Shown one piece after another: positions 51,195 to 58,639 of a stretch of DNA of 64,000 bases. The stretch lies in contig NZ_BNAW01000001.1 in assembly GCF_014654205.1 (NCBI RefSeq), positions 124,001-188,000 on the forward strand. The letters run 5' to 3'. Each line of letters starts with the position of its first letter. The first letter of the stretch is position 1. The translations under genes and the position numbers were made by a program. This stretch comes from Amycolatopsis bullii (GTDB lineage Bacteria; Actinomycetota; Actinomycetes; Mycobacteriales; Pseudonocardiaceae). The notes under the pieces are model-generated. The model worked only from the letters and a program-made list of their open reading frames with translations, made no database searches and had not been told where the DNA came from.

Positions 51195-51973
51195 GGTGGG
51201 CGATCGAAGACGGCTGGACGCTGACCGGGCGGTACCTCGCGCAGCTGGCCCGGCGCCCGGCGCGCCTGGCCGGGGTGGTGGCGTTCCCGATTCTGATGGT
51301 GCTGATCTTCGCCTACCTGCTCGGCGGCGGGATGAGCGTGCCCGGCGGCGGCTCCTACCAGGAGTTCCTGATGCCGGGGATGTTCGCGATGACCATGGCC
51401 TTCGGGCTGTCGGGGACGATGATCGCGGTGCTGGACGACACGGGCAAGGGCGTCACCGACCGGTTCCGGTCGCTGCCGATGGCGCCCTCGGCGGTGTTCA
51501 CCGGGCGGGTGGCGGCGGATCTGGTGAACGCCGTCCTCGCGCTGGCCGTGCTGGTGGGCTGCGGGTTCGCCGTCGGCTGGCGCCCGCACGGGAGCCTGGG
51601 GGAAACCCTCGCCGCGCTCGGCCTGCTGCTCCTGCTGCGCACCGCGCTGGTGTGGGCCGGGATCTACCTGGGCCTGCTGACCTCGGATCCGGCGATGGTG
51701 TCGCTCGTGCAGACGCTGGAGTTCCCGTTCGGGTTCCTCTCCGGCGCGTTCGTGGCGACCTCCACGATGCCGGCGTGGCTGGGAACCGTGGCCGAGTGGA
51801 ACCCGTTGTCCTCCACGGTGACCGCGGCGCGGGTGCTGTTCGGCAACCCCGGCGCGGCCGGCACGTCCTGGGTGAGCGCGCACGCGGTGCCGATGGCCGT
51901 GGTGTGGCCGCTGGTGCTGCTGGCGGTGTTCGTGCCGTTGACCGTGCGCCGATACAGGAGGCTGGGGAACTGA
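51191..51973 (+). CDS. ABC-2 type exporter permease, DrrB type
   Basis: 260 residues, six membrane helices (ARLAGVVAFPILMVLIFAYLLGGG; FAMTMAFGLSGTMIAVLDD; AVLALAVLVGCGFAVGW; AALGLLLLLRTALVWAGIYLGLL; PVVLLAVFVPL-like end). The ABC-2 motif is DDTGKGVTDRFRSLPMAPSAVFTGR. It exports a hydrophobic compound with the DrrA-type ATPase. Its stop overlaps the probable CTG start of the SNF2 gene. Confidence 0.9.
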   Translation: MRWAIEDGWTLTGRYLAQLARRPARLAGVVAFPILMVLIFAYLLGGGMSVPGGGSYQEFLMPGMFAMTMAFGLSGTMIAVLDDTGKGVTDRFRSLPMAPSAVFTGRVAADLVNAVLALAVLVGCGFAVGWRPHGSLGETLAALGLLLLLRTALVWAGIYLGLLTSDPAMVSLVQTLEFPFGFLSGAFVATSTMPAWLGTVAEWNPLSSTVTAARVLFGNPGAAGTSWVSAHAVPMAVVWPLVLLAVFVPLTVRRYRRLGN

Positions 51974-54519
51974 ACGTCCACTTCGAACCGGGCGAACCAC
52001 CGCGGGCGGGCCGCCTGGTGGTCGACGGCCGCGTACTGTCCATTGCGGACGGCCTGCCGGAACTGCTGACCGGCGCCGACCCCTTCTGGGCGACGGCGGC
52101 GCGGGCGGCGCTGCGGCTGGTCGCGGCGGGACGGCTGCTGCCGGGGGTCACCGCGGCCGGGCACGACGCCTGGCGGGCGGGGCCGCTGGAACCGGCGGAA
52201 GCCGCGTGGCTGCGGGACCTCGCGGCCGCGATGCCGCCGGACGACCGCGCGCCCGGACCGCTGCTGCGGGCTTTCCTCGACGCCGTCGCCGACACGCTGC
52301 CCCGCACCCCCGCCGCGGCCAAGGCCGCCGGCACGCGGTTGTTCGCCGCCGTCGCGCCCCAGCGCGCGGATTCCCTGCGTGACTGGGCGGACGAACTGGC
52401 CGCGGGCCTGGACTCCGGGATCCGGGTGTCGCTGCGGGTGGAGGCACCTGGCGGGTTCGACGCCGGGCGCTTCCAGGCCGTGGTCCAGGTGCACAGCCTG
52501 GCCGAGCCCGGGCTGGTCGCCGACGCGGCGCAGCTGTGGGAGACCGGCCGGTTCGGGCCACGGGCCCGCATCGACGTGCTGCTGGCGCTGCGCCGCGGCG
52601 CGCAGGTGTGGCCGGCGCTGGGACCGCTGCTGACCTCGGCGGTGCCGGCCGAGGTGGCCCTCGGCGAGGACGACGTGACCGAGCTGGTCGCGTCCGCGGG
52701 CCCGCGGCTGGCGGCGGCGGGGATCGACGTGCACTGGCCGGCCGAGCTGGCGGGCTCGCTGACCGCGCGGGCCGTCGTCCGCGCCGGGGACACCCCGGGT
52801 GACCTGCCGTCGTTCTTCGGCGGCGGGCACGCGTTGGCGTTCGACTGGCAGTTGGCGCTGGGCGGTGAGGTGCTGACCGAGGCGGAACTGGACGCGCTCG
52901 CCGAAGCCCGCCGTCCGGTGGTGCGGCTGCGCGAGCAGTGGGTGCTGATCGACCCGGCGCTGGCGGCGAAGGCGCGGGACCGGGCGCTCAAGCCGCTGAC
53001 GCCGGTCGACGCGCTGGGTGCGGTGCTGTCGGGGACCACCGAGGTCGAGGGCGAAGTGGTCGAGGTCGTCACCGACGGCTGGCTGGCGCGGCTGCGGGAA
53101 CGGCTGTCCCTGCCGCCGGAACCCCAGGCGCCGCCGCCCGGGCTGGCCGCGACGCTGCGGGACTACCAGCTGCGCGGGCTGCAGTGGCTGGCCACCGTCA
53201 CCGGGCTCGGCCTCGGCGGCTGCCTCGCCGACGACATGGGCCTGGGCAAGACGGTCACGCTGATCGCCCTGCACCTGCACCGGGCGTCGGGGCCGACGCT
53301 GGTGGTGTGCCCGGCGTCGCTGCTGGGCAACTGGGAACGCGAGATCCGCCGGTTCGCCCCCGGCGTGCCGGTGCGGCGCTTCCACGGCAGCGCCCGGTCC
53401 CTGGACGAGCTCGACGGGTTCGTCCTGACCACCTACGGCACGCTGCGCACCGATCCCGCGCCGCTGGCCGGCGTGCGGTGGGGGCTGCTGGTGGCCGACG
53501 AGGCCCAGCACGTCAAGAACCACCGCTCGGGCACGGCGAAGGCGCTGCGGCTGGTGCCGGCGGCGGCGCGGGTGGCGCTGACCGGCACGCCGGTGGAGAA
53601 CACCCTTTCGGAGCTGTGGGCGATCCTCGACTGGACCGCGCCGGGCCTGTTGGGGTCGCTGAGCGAGTTCCGGACGCGGTGGGCCAAGCCGATCGAAGCC
53701 GGGGACCCCGCCGCGGCGGAACGGCTGTCGCGGCTGCTGCGGCCGTTCCTGCTGCGGCGGCGCAAGTCCGACCCGGGGATCGCCCCGGAGTTGCCGGCGA
53801 AGACGGAGACCGACCGGCCGGTGGCTTTGAGCGCGGATCAGGTGGCGCTGTACGAAGCGGTCGTGCGGGAGATGATGGCCGACATCGCCGCCAGCGACGG
53901 GATGGCCCGGCGCGGGCGGATCGTCAAGCTGCTGACCGCGCTCAAGCAGATCTGCAACCACCCCGCGCAGTACCTCAAGCAGCCGGGTGGGCGGTCGGGC
54001 AAGGTGGAGCTGCTCGACGAGCTGCTGGACACGATCCTCGCGACCGGCGGCGCGGTGCTGGTGTTCACCCAGTACGTCGCCATGGCGCGGCTGCTGGAGA
54101 AGCACCTGGCCGCGCGCGGGATCGCCACGCAGTTGCTGCACGGCGGCACACCGGTGGCGCGCCGCGAAGAGCTCGTGACGCGGTTCCAGGACGGCGAGGT
54201 GCCGGTGTTCCTGCTGTCGCTGAAGGCGGCGGGCACCGGGCTGAACCTCACGCGCGCCGACCACGTCGTGCACTTCGACCGCTGGTGGAACCCGGCGGTG
54301 GAGGACCAGGCGACCGACCGGGCGTACCGGATCGGGCAGACCCGGCCGGTCCAGGTGCACCGGCTGGTCGCCGAGGGCACGGTCGAGGACCGGATCGCGG
54401 CGATGCTGCGGGAGAAGCGCGCGCTGGCCGAGGCCGTGCTGGCCGGTGGCGAGGCGGCGTTGACGGAACTGTCGGACACCGAGCTGGCCGAGCTCGTGGA
54501 ACTGAGGAGCCGCGGATGA
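51970..54519 (+). CDS. SNF2-type DEAD/DEAH helicase (HepA/HelZ-like)
   Basis: 849 residues. N-terminal bacterial SNF2 region (about 1-390), then the motor: LRDYQLRGLQWLATV, motif I ADDMGLGKTVT, motif II LLVADEAQHVKN, motif III LTGTPVENTLSELW, second RecA lobe VLVFTQYVAMARLLEKHL, SLKAAGTGLNL, and motif VI DRAYRIGQTRPVQVHRL. Start choice is odd: AGGAGG (51956-51961) is 8 nt before CTG 51970, which overlaps the DrrB stop as CTGA. The next in-frame start is GTG 52018 with no clear ribosome site. It is probably an ATP-driven remodeller of nucleoprotein or RNA polymerase; the SWIM partner follows directly. Confidence 0.88.
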   Translation: MNVHFEPGEPPRAGRLVVDGRVLSIADGLPELLTGADPFWATAARAALRLVAAGRLLPGVTAAGHDAWRAGPLEPAEAAWLRDLAAAMPPDDRAPGPLLRAFLDAVADTLPRTPAAAKAAGTRLFAAVAPQRADSLRDWADELAAGLDSGIRVSLRVEAPGGFDAGRFQAVVQVHSLAEPGLVADAAQLWETGRFGPRARIDVLLALRRGAQVWPALGPLLTSAVPAEVALGEDDVTELVASAGPRLAAAGIDVHWPAELAGSLTARAVVRAGDTPGDLPSFFGGGHALAFDWQLALGGEVLTEAELDALAEARRPVVRLREQWVLIDPALAAKARDRALKPLTPVDALGAVLSGTTEVEGEVVEVVTDGWLARLRERLSLPPEPQAPPPGLAATLRDYQLRGLQWLATVTGLGLGGCLADDMGLGKTVTLIALHLHRASGPTLVVCPASLLGNWEREIRRFAPGVPVRRFHGSARSLDELDGFVLTTYGTLRTDPAPLAGVRWGLLVADEAQHVKNHRSGTAKALRLVPAAARVALTGTPVENTLSELWAILDWTAPGLLGSLSEFRTRWAKPIEAGDPAAAERLSRLLRPFLLRRRKSDPGIAPELPAKTETDRPVALSADQVALYEAVVREMMADIAASDGMARRGRIVKLLTALKQICNHPAQYLKQPGGRSGKVELLDELLDTILATGGAVLVFTQYVAMARLLEKHLAARGIATQLLHGGTPVARREELVTRFQDGEVPVFLLSLKAAGTGLNLTRADHVVHFDRWWNPAVEDQATDRAYRIGQTRPVQVHRLVAEGTVEDRIAAMLREKRALAEAVLAGGEAALTELSDTELAELVELRSRG

Positions 54520-55604
54520 GCGACGACCGGGTACGCGGCTTTCCCGCGTTCGGCGCGGGCGGCCGCTTGGCGCGTTCGTGGTGGGGCCAGGGGTGGGTGC
54601 GCGCGATGGAGGACACCGCGCTCGACCTGCGTCAGCTGAAGAAGGGCCGCAAGTACGCCGCGGCCGGGCTGGTCGGCCCGATCACGGTCAGCCCGGGCCG
54701 CATCGCGGCGGCGGTCGACGACGCCGACGGCGGCCCGTACCGCACCCAGCTCCGGCTCGCGGAGCTGTCCGAAGCGGACTGGACCCGGTTCCTCGACCGC
54801 GTCGCCTCCCGGGCGGGGCACCTGGCGGCGCTGCTGGACCGCGATCTGCCACCCGATCTGGCCGAAGCGGCCGGCGTCGACCTGCTGCCGGGGATCGGCG
54901 ACCTCGACCCCGAATGCGACTGCCCGGGGTGGGAGCTGCCGTGCCGGCACGCGGCGGCGTTGTCGTTCCAGGCGTCGTGGCTGCTCGACGCGGACCCGTT
55001 CCTGCTGTTGCTGATGCGCGGCAAGGGCGAGCGGGAGATCCGCTTCGAGCTGGAGAGCCGCACGGCGCCGGTTGTTTCCGAGGAACCGGCCGCGGACCGG
55101 GTGCCGGGCGAGCTGCCTTCGCTCGAGGAGTTCCGGCCGTCGGGAGCCCCGTCGATCCCGGCGGCACCGGGGGTACCGGCCTCGGTGTTCGAACTGCTGG
55201 CGGCGAACGGTGCCGCGCGGGCCCAGGCGTTGCTGGAGGGACGCTCGTGGCCGGCTCGCCGGCTGGACGCGATCCGCCTGGCGGCGGAGTTCCCCTCGGC
55301 GGCCGGACGGCTGGGGGAGGGTGCGGGGTTCGCGCGGGCGGTGGCGGCGTGGCGGTACGGCGGGCCGGACGGGGTGGAGGTCCTGGAGACACCGTGGACG
55401 CCGCCGAAGGCGGTGCTGGCGGCCGCGCGGGCAGCGCTGGCGGAGGTCGAGGCGGAGCCGGTGTTCGAGCGGAACCGGTGCACGGTGGGTGAGGTGCAGC
55501 TGAGGCTGGATCGCCGAGGCCGGTGGCACCCGTACCGGCTCGAGGGAGGGGAGTGGTGGCCCGCGGGGCCGCCGGAGAGCGACCCGGGACTGCTCGCGGG
55601 CTGA
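54516..55604 (+). CDS. SWIM zinc-finger protein
   Basis: 362 residues. The N-terminus FGAGGRLARSWWGQGWVRAMEDTALDLRQLKKGRKYA is the conserved start of bacterial SWIM partners of SNF2 helicases. The SWIM motif CxCx6CxH is CDCPGWELPCRH at about residue 130. The C-terminal part is variable. SWIM domains bind DNA or proteins. ATG 54516 overlaps the helicase stop (ATGA), so the two are made together. Exact role unknown. Confidence 0.9.
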   Translation: MSDDRVRGFPAFGAGGRLARSWWGQGWVRAMEDTALDLRQLKKGRKYAAAGLVGPITVSPGRIAAAVDDADGGPYRTQLRLAELSEADWTRFLDRVASRAGHLAALLDRDLPPDLAEAAGVDLLPGIGDLDPECDCPGWELPCRHAAALSFQASWLLDADPFLLLLMRGKGEREIRFELESRTAPVVSEEPAADRVPGELPSLEEFRPSGAPSIPAAPGVPASVFELLAANGAARAQALLEGRSWPARRLDAIRLAAEFPSAAGRLGEGAGFARAVAAWRYGGPDGVEVLETPWTPPKAVLAAARAALAEVEAEPVFERNRCTVGEVQLRLDRRGRWHPYRLEGGEWWPAGPPESDPGLLAG

Positions 55605-55698
55605 GGTGAGGTGAGGCGAGACCGCTTCCAGGCGCGGGCCGGGCTGGAGTTGGGTAGGTCCCGCCGGAGTCGTGGGTCTGCCGGTTGGTGTCCGCCGA

Positions 55699-55908
55699 CC
55701 TGGCCCGCTCACCGCTTTGGGCCGGGCCCGCCTCGCCCGGCCGGCCGGGTTCGCGCCTCCTCGGCCGGCCTGGCGCTGCCGCTCCCGGACCGGCCTGGCC
55801 CGCTCACCGCTTTGGGCCCGCCTCGCCTCGCCTCGCCCCGGCCTGGCCCGGGCGGGCTGCCAGGGGCCGACCGGTTCGGCCGAGCCAGCGCTGCCGCTCC
55901 CGGACCGG
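55699..55908. repeat. imperfect direct repeats in a 634-bp gene-free region
   Basis: The region 55605-56238 has no credible gene; open frames there are GC-driven and low-complexity. CCTGGCCCGCTCACCGCTTT occurs at 55699 and again at 55794. GCGCTGCCGCTCCCGGACCG occurs at 55773 and 55888. Periods are 95 and 115 bp, so the block looks like a decayed duplication. Two hairpins lie near its right end. Confidence 0.6.
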
Positions 55909-56120
55909 GCTGCCGAGTGCAGGGCGCCGCGGAATCCGCCCGCTTCCTCCCCGCCAACCCCGACCGCCGCCGCCCGGTGAGTGCCGCACGCGGGGGCAAG
56001 CCGGCCGAGCACCGCAAGCCCCGCGCTGCCAGGCGGAAATCCGCCCCATCCCCCCGTATCCAGCGCGGTACTCGTTGTCTCCTGTCCCCTGACGGCGGGT
56101 TCCGCCGGGCCACTGGGGGT

Positions 56121-56152
56121 GCGGGCGCGCGGGGTTCTCCCCGCGCGCCCGC
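56121..56152. terminator. GC-rich hairpin, 14-bp arms
   Basis: GCGGGCGCGCGGGG (56121-56134) pairs perfectly with 56139-56152 across TTCT. It is about 520 bp after the SWIM stop and likely ends rightward transcription from the exporter-SNF2-SWIM operon. Confidence 0.6.
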
Positions 56153-56201
56153 CCGGTTTCCACCGGTGACCGACACGGTTCGAAGCGAACCCGCTGTCGA
56201 A

Positions 56202-56237
56202 GCCGGAGGGGGCTGCCACCACGGGGTCCCCTCCGGC
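56202..56237 (-). terminator. hairpin after the TetX-like monooxygenase
   Basis: GCCGGAGGGG (56202-56211) and CCCCTCCGGC (56228-56237) form a 10-bp stem with a 16-nt loop, directly after the monooxygenase stop at 56239. Confidence 0.55.
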
Positions 56238-56238
56238 G

Positions 56239-57450
56239 TCAGGCCACCGCCTTCACCGCGTAGTCCTTGACCTGCATCGAGTCGTGCATGCGCACGCCGC
56301 CGGTGTTGAGTTTGGCGATCGCCCGCGTCAGCCCGGCCGGCAGCGCCGAGACCAGCTGGCCCCCTCGGGCCAGGGCCCACACCCCGGCGCGCGAGGCCGG
56401 GATCAGGCTCCGCGCCGCGCCGATCGCGAACGCCCGGCTGCGGCGCACCAGCTCACCCATCTCCCGCTCGTACGCGGCGAAGGCCCGCTCGTGGTCCCCG
56501 TTCGCCGCGGCCAGCTCGCCGGCCAGGACGTACGCGCCCAGCACCGCGAGGCTCGTGCTGCCGCCGACCGCCGGGCCGGGGCAGTAGCCGGCGTCGCCGA
56601 CGAGCGTCACGCGGCCGCGGGACCACCTGTCCAGCCGCAGCTGGGTGATCGAGTCGAAGTAGAACGGGCCGGGGCCGTCGAGCTCGGCCAGCCAGCCGTC
56701 GACCTGCGGGTGCATCCCGGAGAACGCTGCCCGGAGCAGCTGCTGCTGCCGGGAGACGTCGCGGTGGTGGTACTCGAGCGGCTCGTCGCGGCGGAACAGG
56801 AACACCGCGCGCGCGTCGTCCAGGTGCCCGGCGCTGTAGAGGGAGGCGGTGCGGCCGGGGCCGAGGTGGGTGACGGCCTCACCGTCGAGACCCAGGGTGT
56901 CGGGCAGGGACAGCACCGCCAGGTACGCGCCGATGAAAGTCGTCAGCCCGGCCTCTTCGCCGAACACCAGGCGCCGGACGTTCGAGTGCAGCCCGTCGGC
57001 GCCGACGACGACGTCGAACCGGCGGGCCGGCGCGTGCTCGAAGGTGACCTCGCCGTCGGGGGAGATGGCAGTGATCGAGTCGCCGAAGAGGTACTCGACG
57101 TCGTCGCGGCCCGCCTCGTAGTAGATCTCGGACAGGTCGTCGCGCATCACCTCGACGTGCCGGTCGGAGGTGGCCTGGAAGACCTTGGCCAGGTCCACCC
57201 GCAGCGGCCTGGGGTTGCCTTCGCGGTGCAGCGTCATCCGGGTGGTGCCGGTGGCCACGGCGGCCACCCGCGGCAGGACGCCCATCTTCTCGGTGATGTC
57301 CATGGCGGGCCGGAACAGGTCGACGGCGTGGCCACCGGTCTTGCGCAGCGCCGGCGCGCGCTCGACGACGGTGACGTCGAAGCCGTGGCGGGTGAGCCAG
57401 TACGCCAGTACCGGACCGGCGATGCTGGCGCCGGAGACGAGGATCCGCAC
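56239..57450 (-). CDS. FAD-dependent monooxygenase, TetX/class A type
   Basis: 403 residues. The FAD motif is atypical, GASIAGPVLAYWLTRHG (GxSxAG), as in TetX-like and PgaE-type oxygenases. Then VVVGADGLHSNVRRLVFG (DG motif) and VTLVGDAGYCPGPAVGGSTSLAVLGAYVLAGEL (GD motif). Substrates could be antibiotics or aromatics; inactivation of tetracyclines cannot be assumed. GTG 57450 has GGGAGG 5 nt upstream. It is divergent from a TetR gene with two matched operators between them. Confidence 0.9.
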   Translation of the reverse strand: MRILVSGASIAGPVLAYWLTRHGFDVTVVERAPALRKTGGHAVDLFRPAMDITEKMGVLPRVAAVATGTTRMTLHREGNPRPLRVDLAKVFQATSDRHVEVMRDDLSEIYYEAGRDDVEYLFGDSITAISPDGEVTFEHAPARRFDVVVGADGLHSNVRRLVFGEEAGLTTFIGAYLAVLSLPDTLGLDGEAVTHLGPGRTASLYSAGHLDDARAVFLFRRDEPLEYHHRDVSRQQQLLRAAFSGMHPQVDGWLAELDGPGPFYFDSITQLRLDRWSRGRVTLVGDAGYCPGPAVGGSTSLAVLGAYVLAGELAAANGDHERAFAAYEREMGELVRRSRAFAIGAARSLIPASRAGVWALARGGQLVSALPAGLTRAIAKLNTGGVRMHDSMQVKDYAVKAVA

Positions 57451-57460
57451 GAGTACCTCC

Positions 57461-57514
57461 CTGACTTAACGGTAGGTAAGTTGTACCACATCTCCTTACC
57501 TATCGTTAAGTCAG
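57461..57514. promoter_or_regulatory. pair of TetR operators in mirror arrangement
   Basis: CTGACTTAACGGTAGGTAAG (57461-57480) and CTTACCTATCGTTAAGTCAG (57495-57514) are reverse complements at 19 of 20 positions, separated by 14 bp. Each box also has CTTA...TAAG dyad ends. The pair fills the 77-bp gap between the monooxygenase and TetR genes, one box per promoter. Confidence 0.82.
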
Positions 57515-57527
57515 TTATGCTGGGCCG

Positions 57528-58061
57528 GTGCCGAAGCCCTCCGACACCAAGCAGCGCATCCTCGACGTCGCCCGCGACCTGTTCACCAGCCAAGGCGTCC
57601 AGCGCACCAGCCTGCAGGACATCGCCGACCGGCTCGGCATCACCAAACCGGCGCTCTACTACCACTTCCCGTCCCGCGAAGACCTGGTCCGCAGCATCGT
57701 CCAGCCGCTGCTCGACGACGGCGAGAGCTTCCTGCGCGACCAGGAAGCCCGCGGCGACGCCCCGGTGCGCGAACTGATCGAAGGCTTCTTCGACTTCAAC
57801 CACCGCCACCGCGCCGACGTCGTCATGCTGCTGGCCGAGATGCCGACCCTGGCCGACCTCGGGCTGATCGACCGCGTCCTGGGCTGGCGGACCCGCCTCA
57901 CCGAGCTGATCTGCGGCCCGTCACCCACGCTCGAACAGCAGGCCAGGGCCATCCTGGCGCTCGGCGGCCTGCAGGACGTCTGCATGCAGTTCCCCGACGT
58001 CCCGGTCGCCGACCTCAAGACCGCCGCGGTCGCCGGCGCGCTCGACGCCCTCGGCCGATAA
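57528..58061 (+). CDS. TetR-family regulator
   Basis: 177 residues. HTH: RILDVARDLFTSQGVQRTSLQDIADRLGITKPALYYHFPSREDLVRSIV. Short C-terminal domain with FFDFNHRHRADVVMLLAEMP. GTG 57528 follows TATGCT (57516-57521) by 6 nt, so the message is probably leaderless. By position it represses itself and the divergent TetX-like monooxygenase through the boxes at 57461-57514. Confidence 0.9.
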   Translation: MPKPSDTKQRILDVARDLFTSQGVQRTSLQDIADRLGITKPALYYHFPSREDLVRSIVQPLLDDGESFLRDQEARGDAPVRELIEGFFDFNHRHRADVVMLLAEMPTLADLGLIDRVLGWRTRLTELICGPSPTLEQQARAILALGGLQDVCMQFPDVPVADLKTAAVAGALDALGR

Positions 58062-58077
58062 AAATCTTCGCGGCGCG

Positions 58078-58104
58078 TGTCGAGAACGTCCGGGCGGCTC
58101 CGTC
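58078..58104 (+). promoter_or_regulatory. candidate ECF42 promoter of the PPOX gene
   Basis: TGTCGA (58078-58083), 17 nt, CGTC (58101-58104), 40 bp before ATG 58145. Same spacing and -35 as the site before the first ECF42 operon. Confidence 0.55.
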
Positions 58105-58144
58105 CCCGGGGCAGAAGAGACCGCCACCGGAGAAGGAGACCACC

Positions 58145-58639
58145 ATGCAGCAGCACGAGATCGCCGAGGTGCTCGACCGCCCGCTCAGCCGCGAACTGCT
58201 CGCCCGCGACCTGACCCGGCTGGCCTACGTCGCCAAGGACGGCACCCCGCGCTCGATCCCCATCGCCTTCACCTGGAACGGCACCGAGATCGTGCTGTGC
58301 ACGACGAAGAACTCCCCGAAGCTGCCGTCCCTGCGCGCCAACCCCGCGGTCGCCCTGACCATCGACACCGAGGTGCACCCGCCCAAGATCCTGCTCATCC
58401 GCGGCCGCGCGGAACTGGACGTCGTCGACGGCATCCCCGAGGAGTACCTGCAGATGAACGGCACCTACCAGATGACCCCCGAGCAGCGCGTCGAGTGGGA
58501 GCGCGAGGTCCGCTCGCTCTACGACGGCATGGTCCGGATCGTCATCACCCCGACCTGGGCCAAGCTGATCGACTTCGAGACCACCCTGCCCAGCGCGGTC
58601 GAGGAACTGGCCCGGCGGCGGGCCGAGCGCGTCGGCTAA
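58145..58639 (+). CDS. pyridoxamine-5'-phosphate-oxidase-like flavin protein
   Basis: 164 residues, split-barrel PPOX fold: LARDLTRLAYVAKDGTPRSIPIAFTWNGTEIVL, KLPSLRANPAVALTID and LLIRGRAELDVVDG. Closest to general-stress/F420- or FMN-binding proteins rather than the vitamin B6 enzyme. GGAGAAGGAG precedes the ATG. A TGTCGA-N17-CGTC element suggests ECF42 control. The stop interlocks with the convergent aidB stop (CTAA). Confidence 0.87.
   Translation: MQQHEIAEVLDRPLSRELLARDLTRLAYVAKDGTPRSIPIAFTWNGTEIVLCTTKNSPKLPSLRANPAVALTIDTEVHPPKILLIRGRAELDVVDGIPEEYLQMNGTYQMTPEQRVEWEREVRSLYDGMVRIVITPTWAKLIDFETTLPSAVEELARRRAERVG

Noticed and set aside
55611..56270. 219-codon open frame in the repeat block
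   Set aside because: Translation is Pro/Arg/Ala low-complexity and repeats with the DNA; no start signal or family resemblance.
56239..57450. Tetracycline-inactivating TetX resistance gene
   Set aside because: Only general class A FAD motifs are visible; substrate cannot be inferred from sequence alone.
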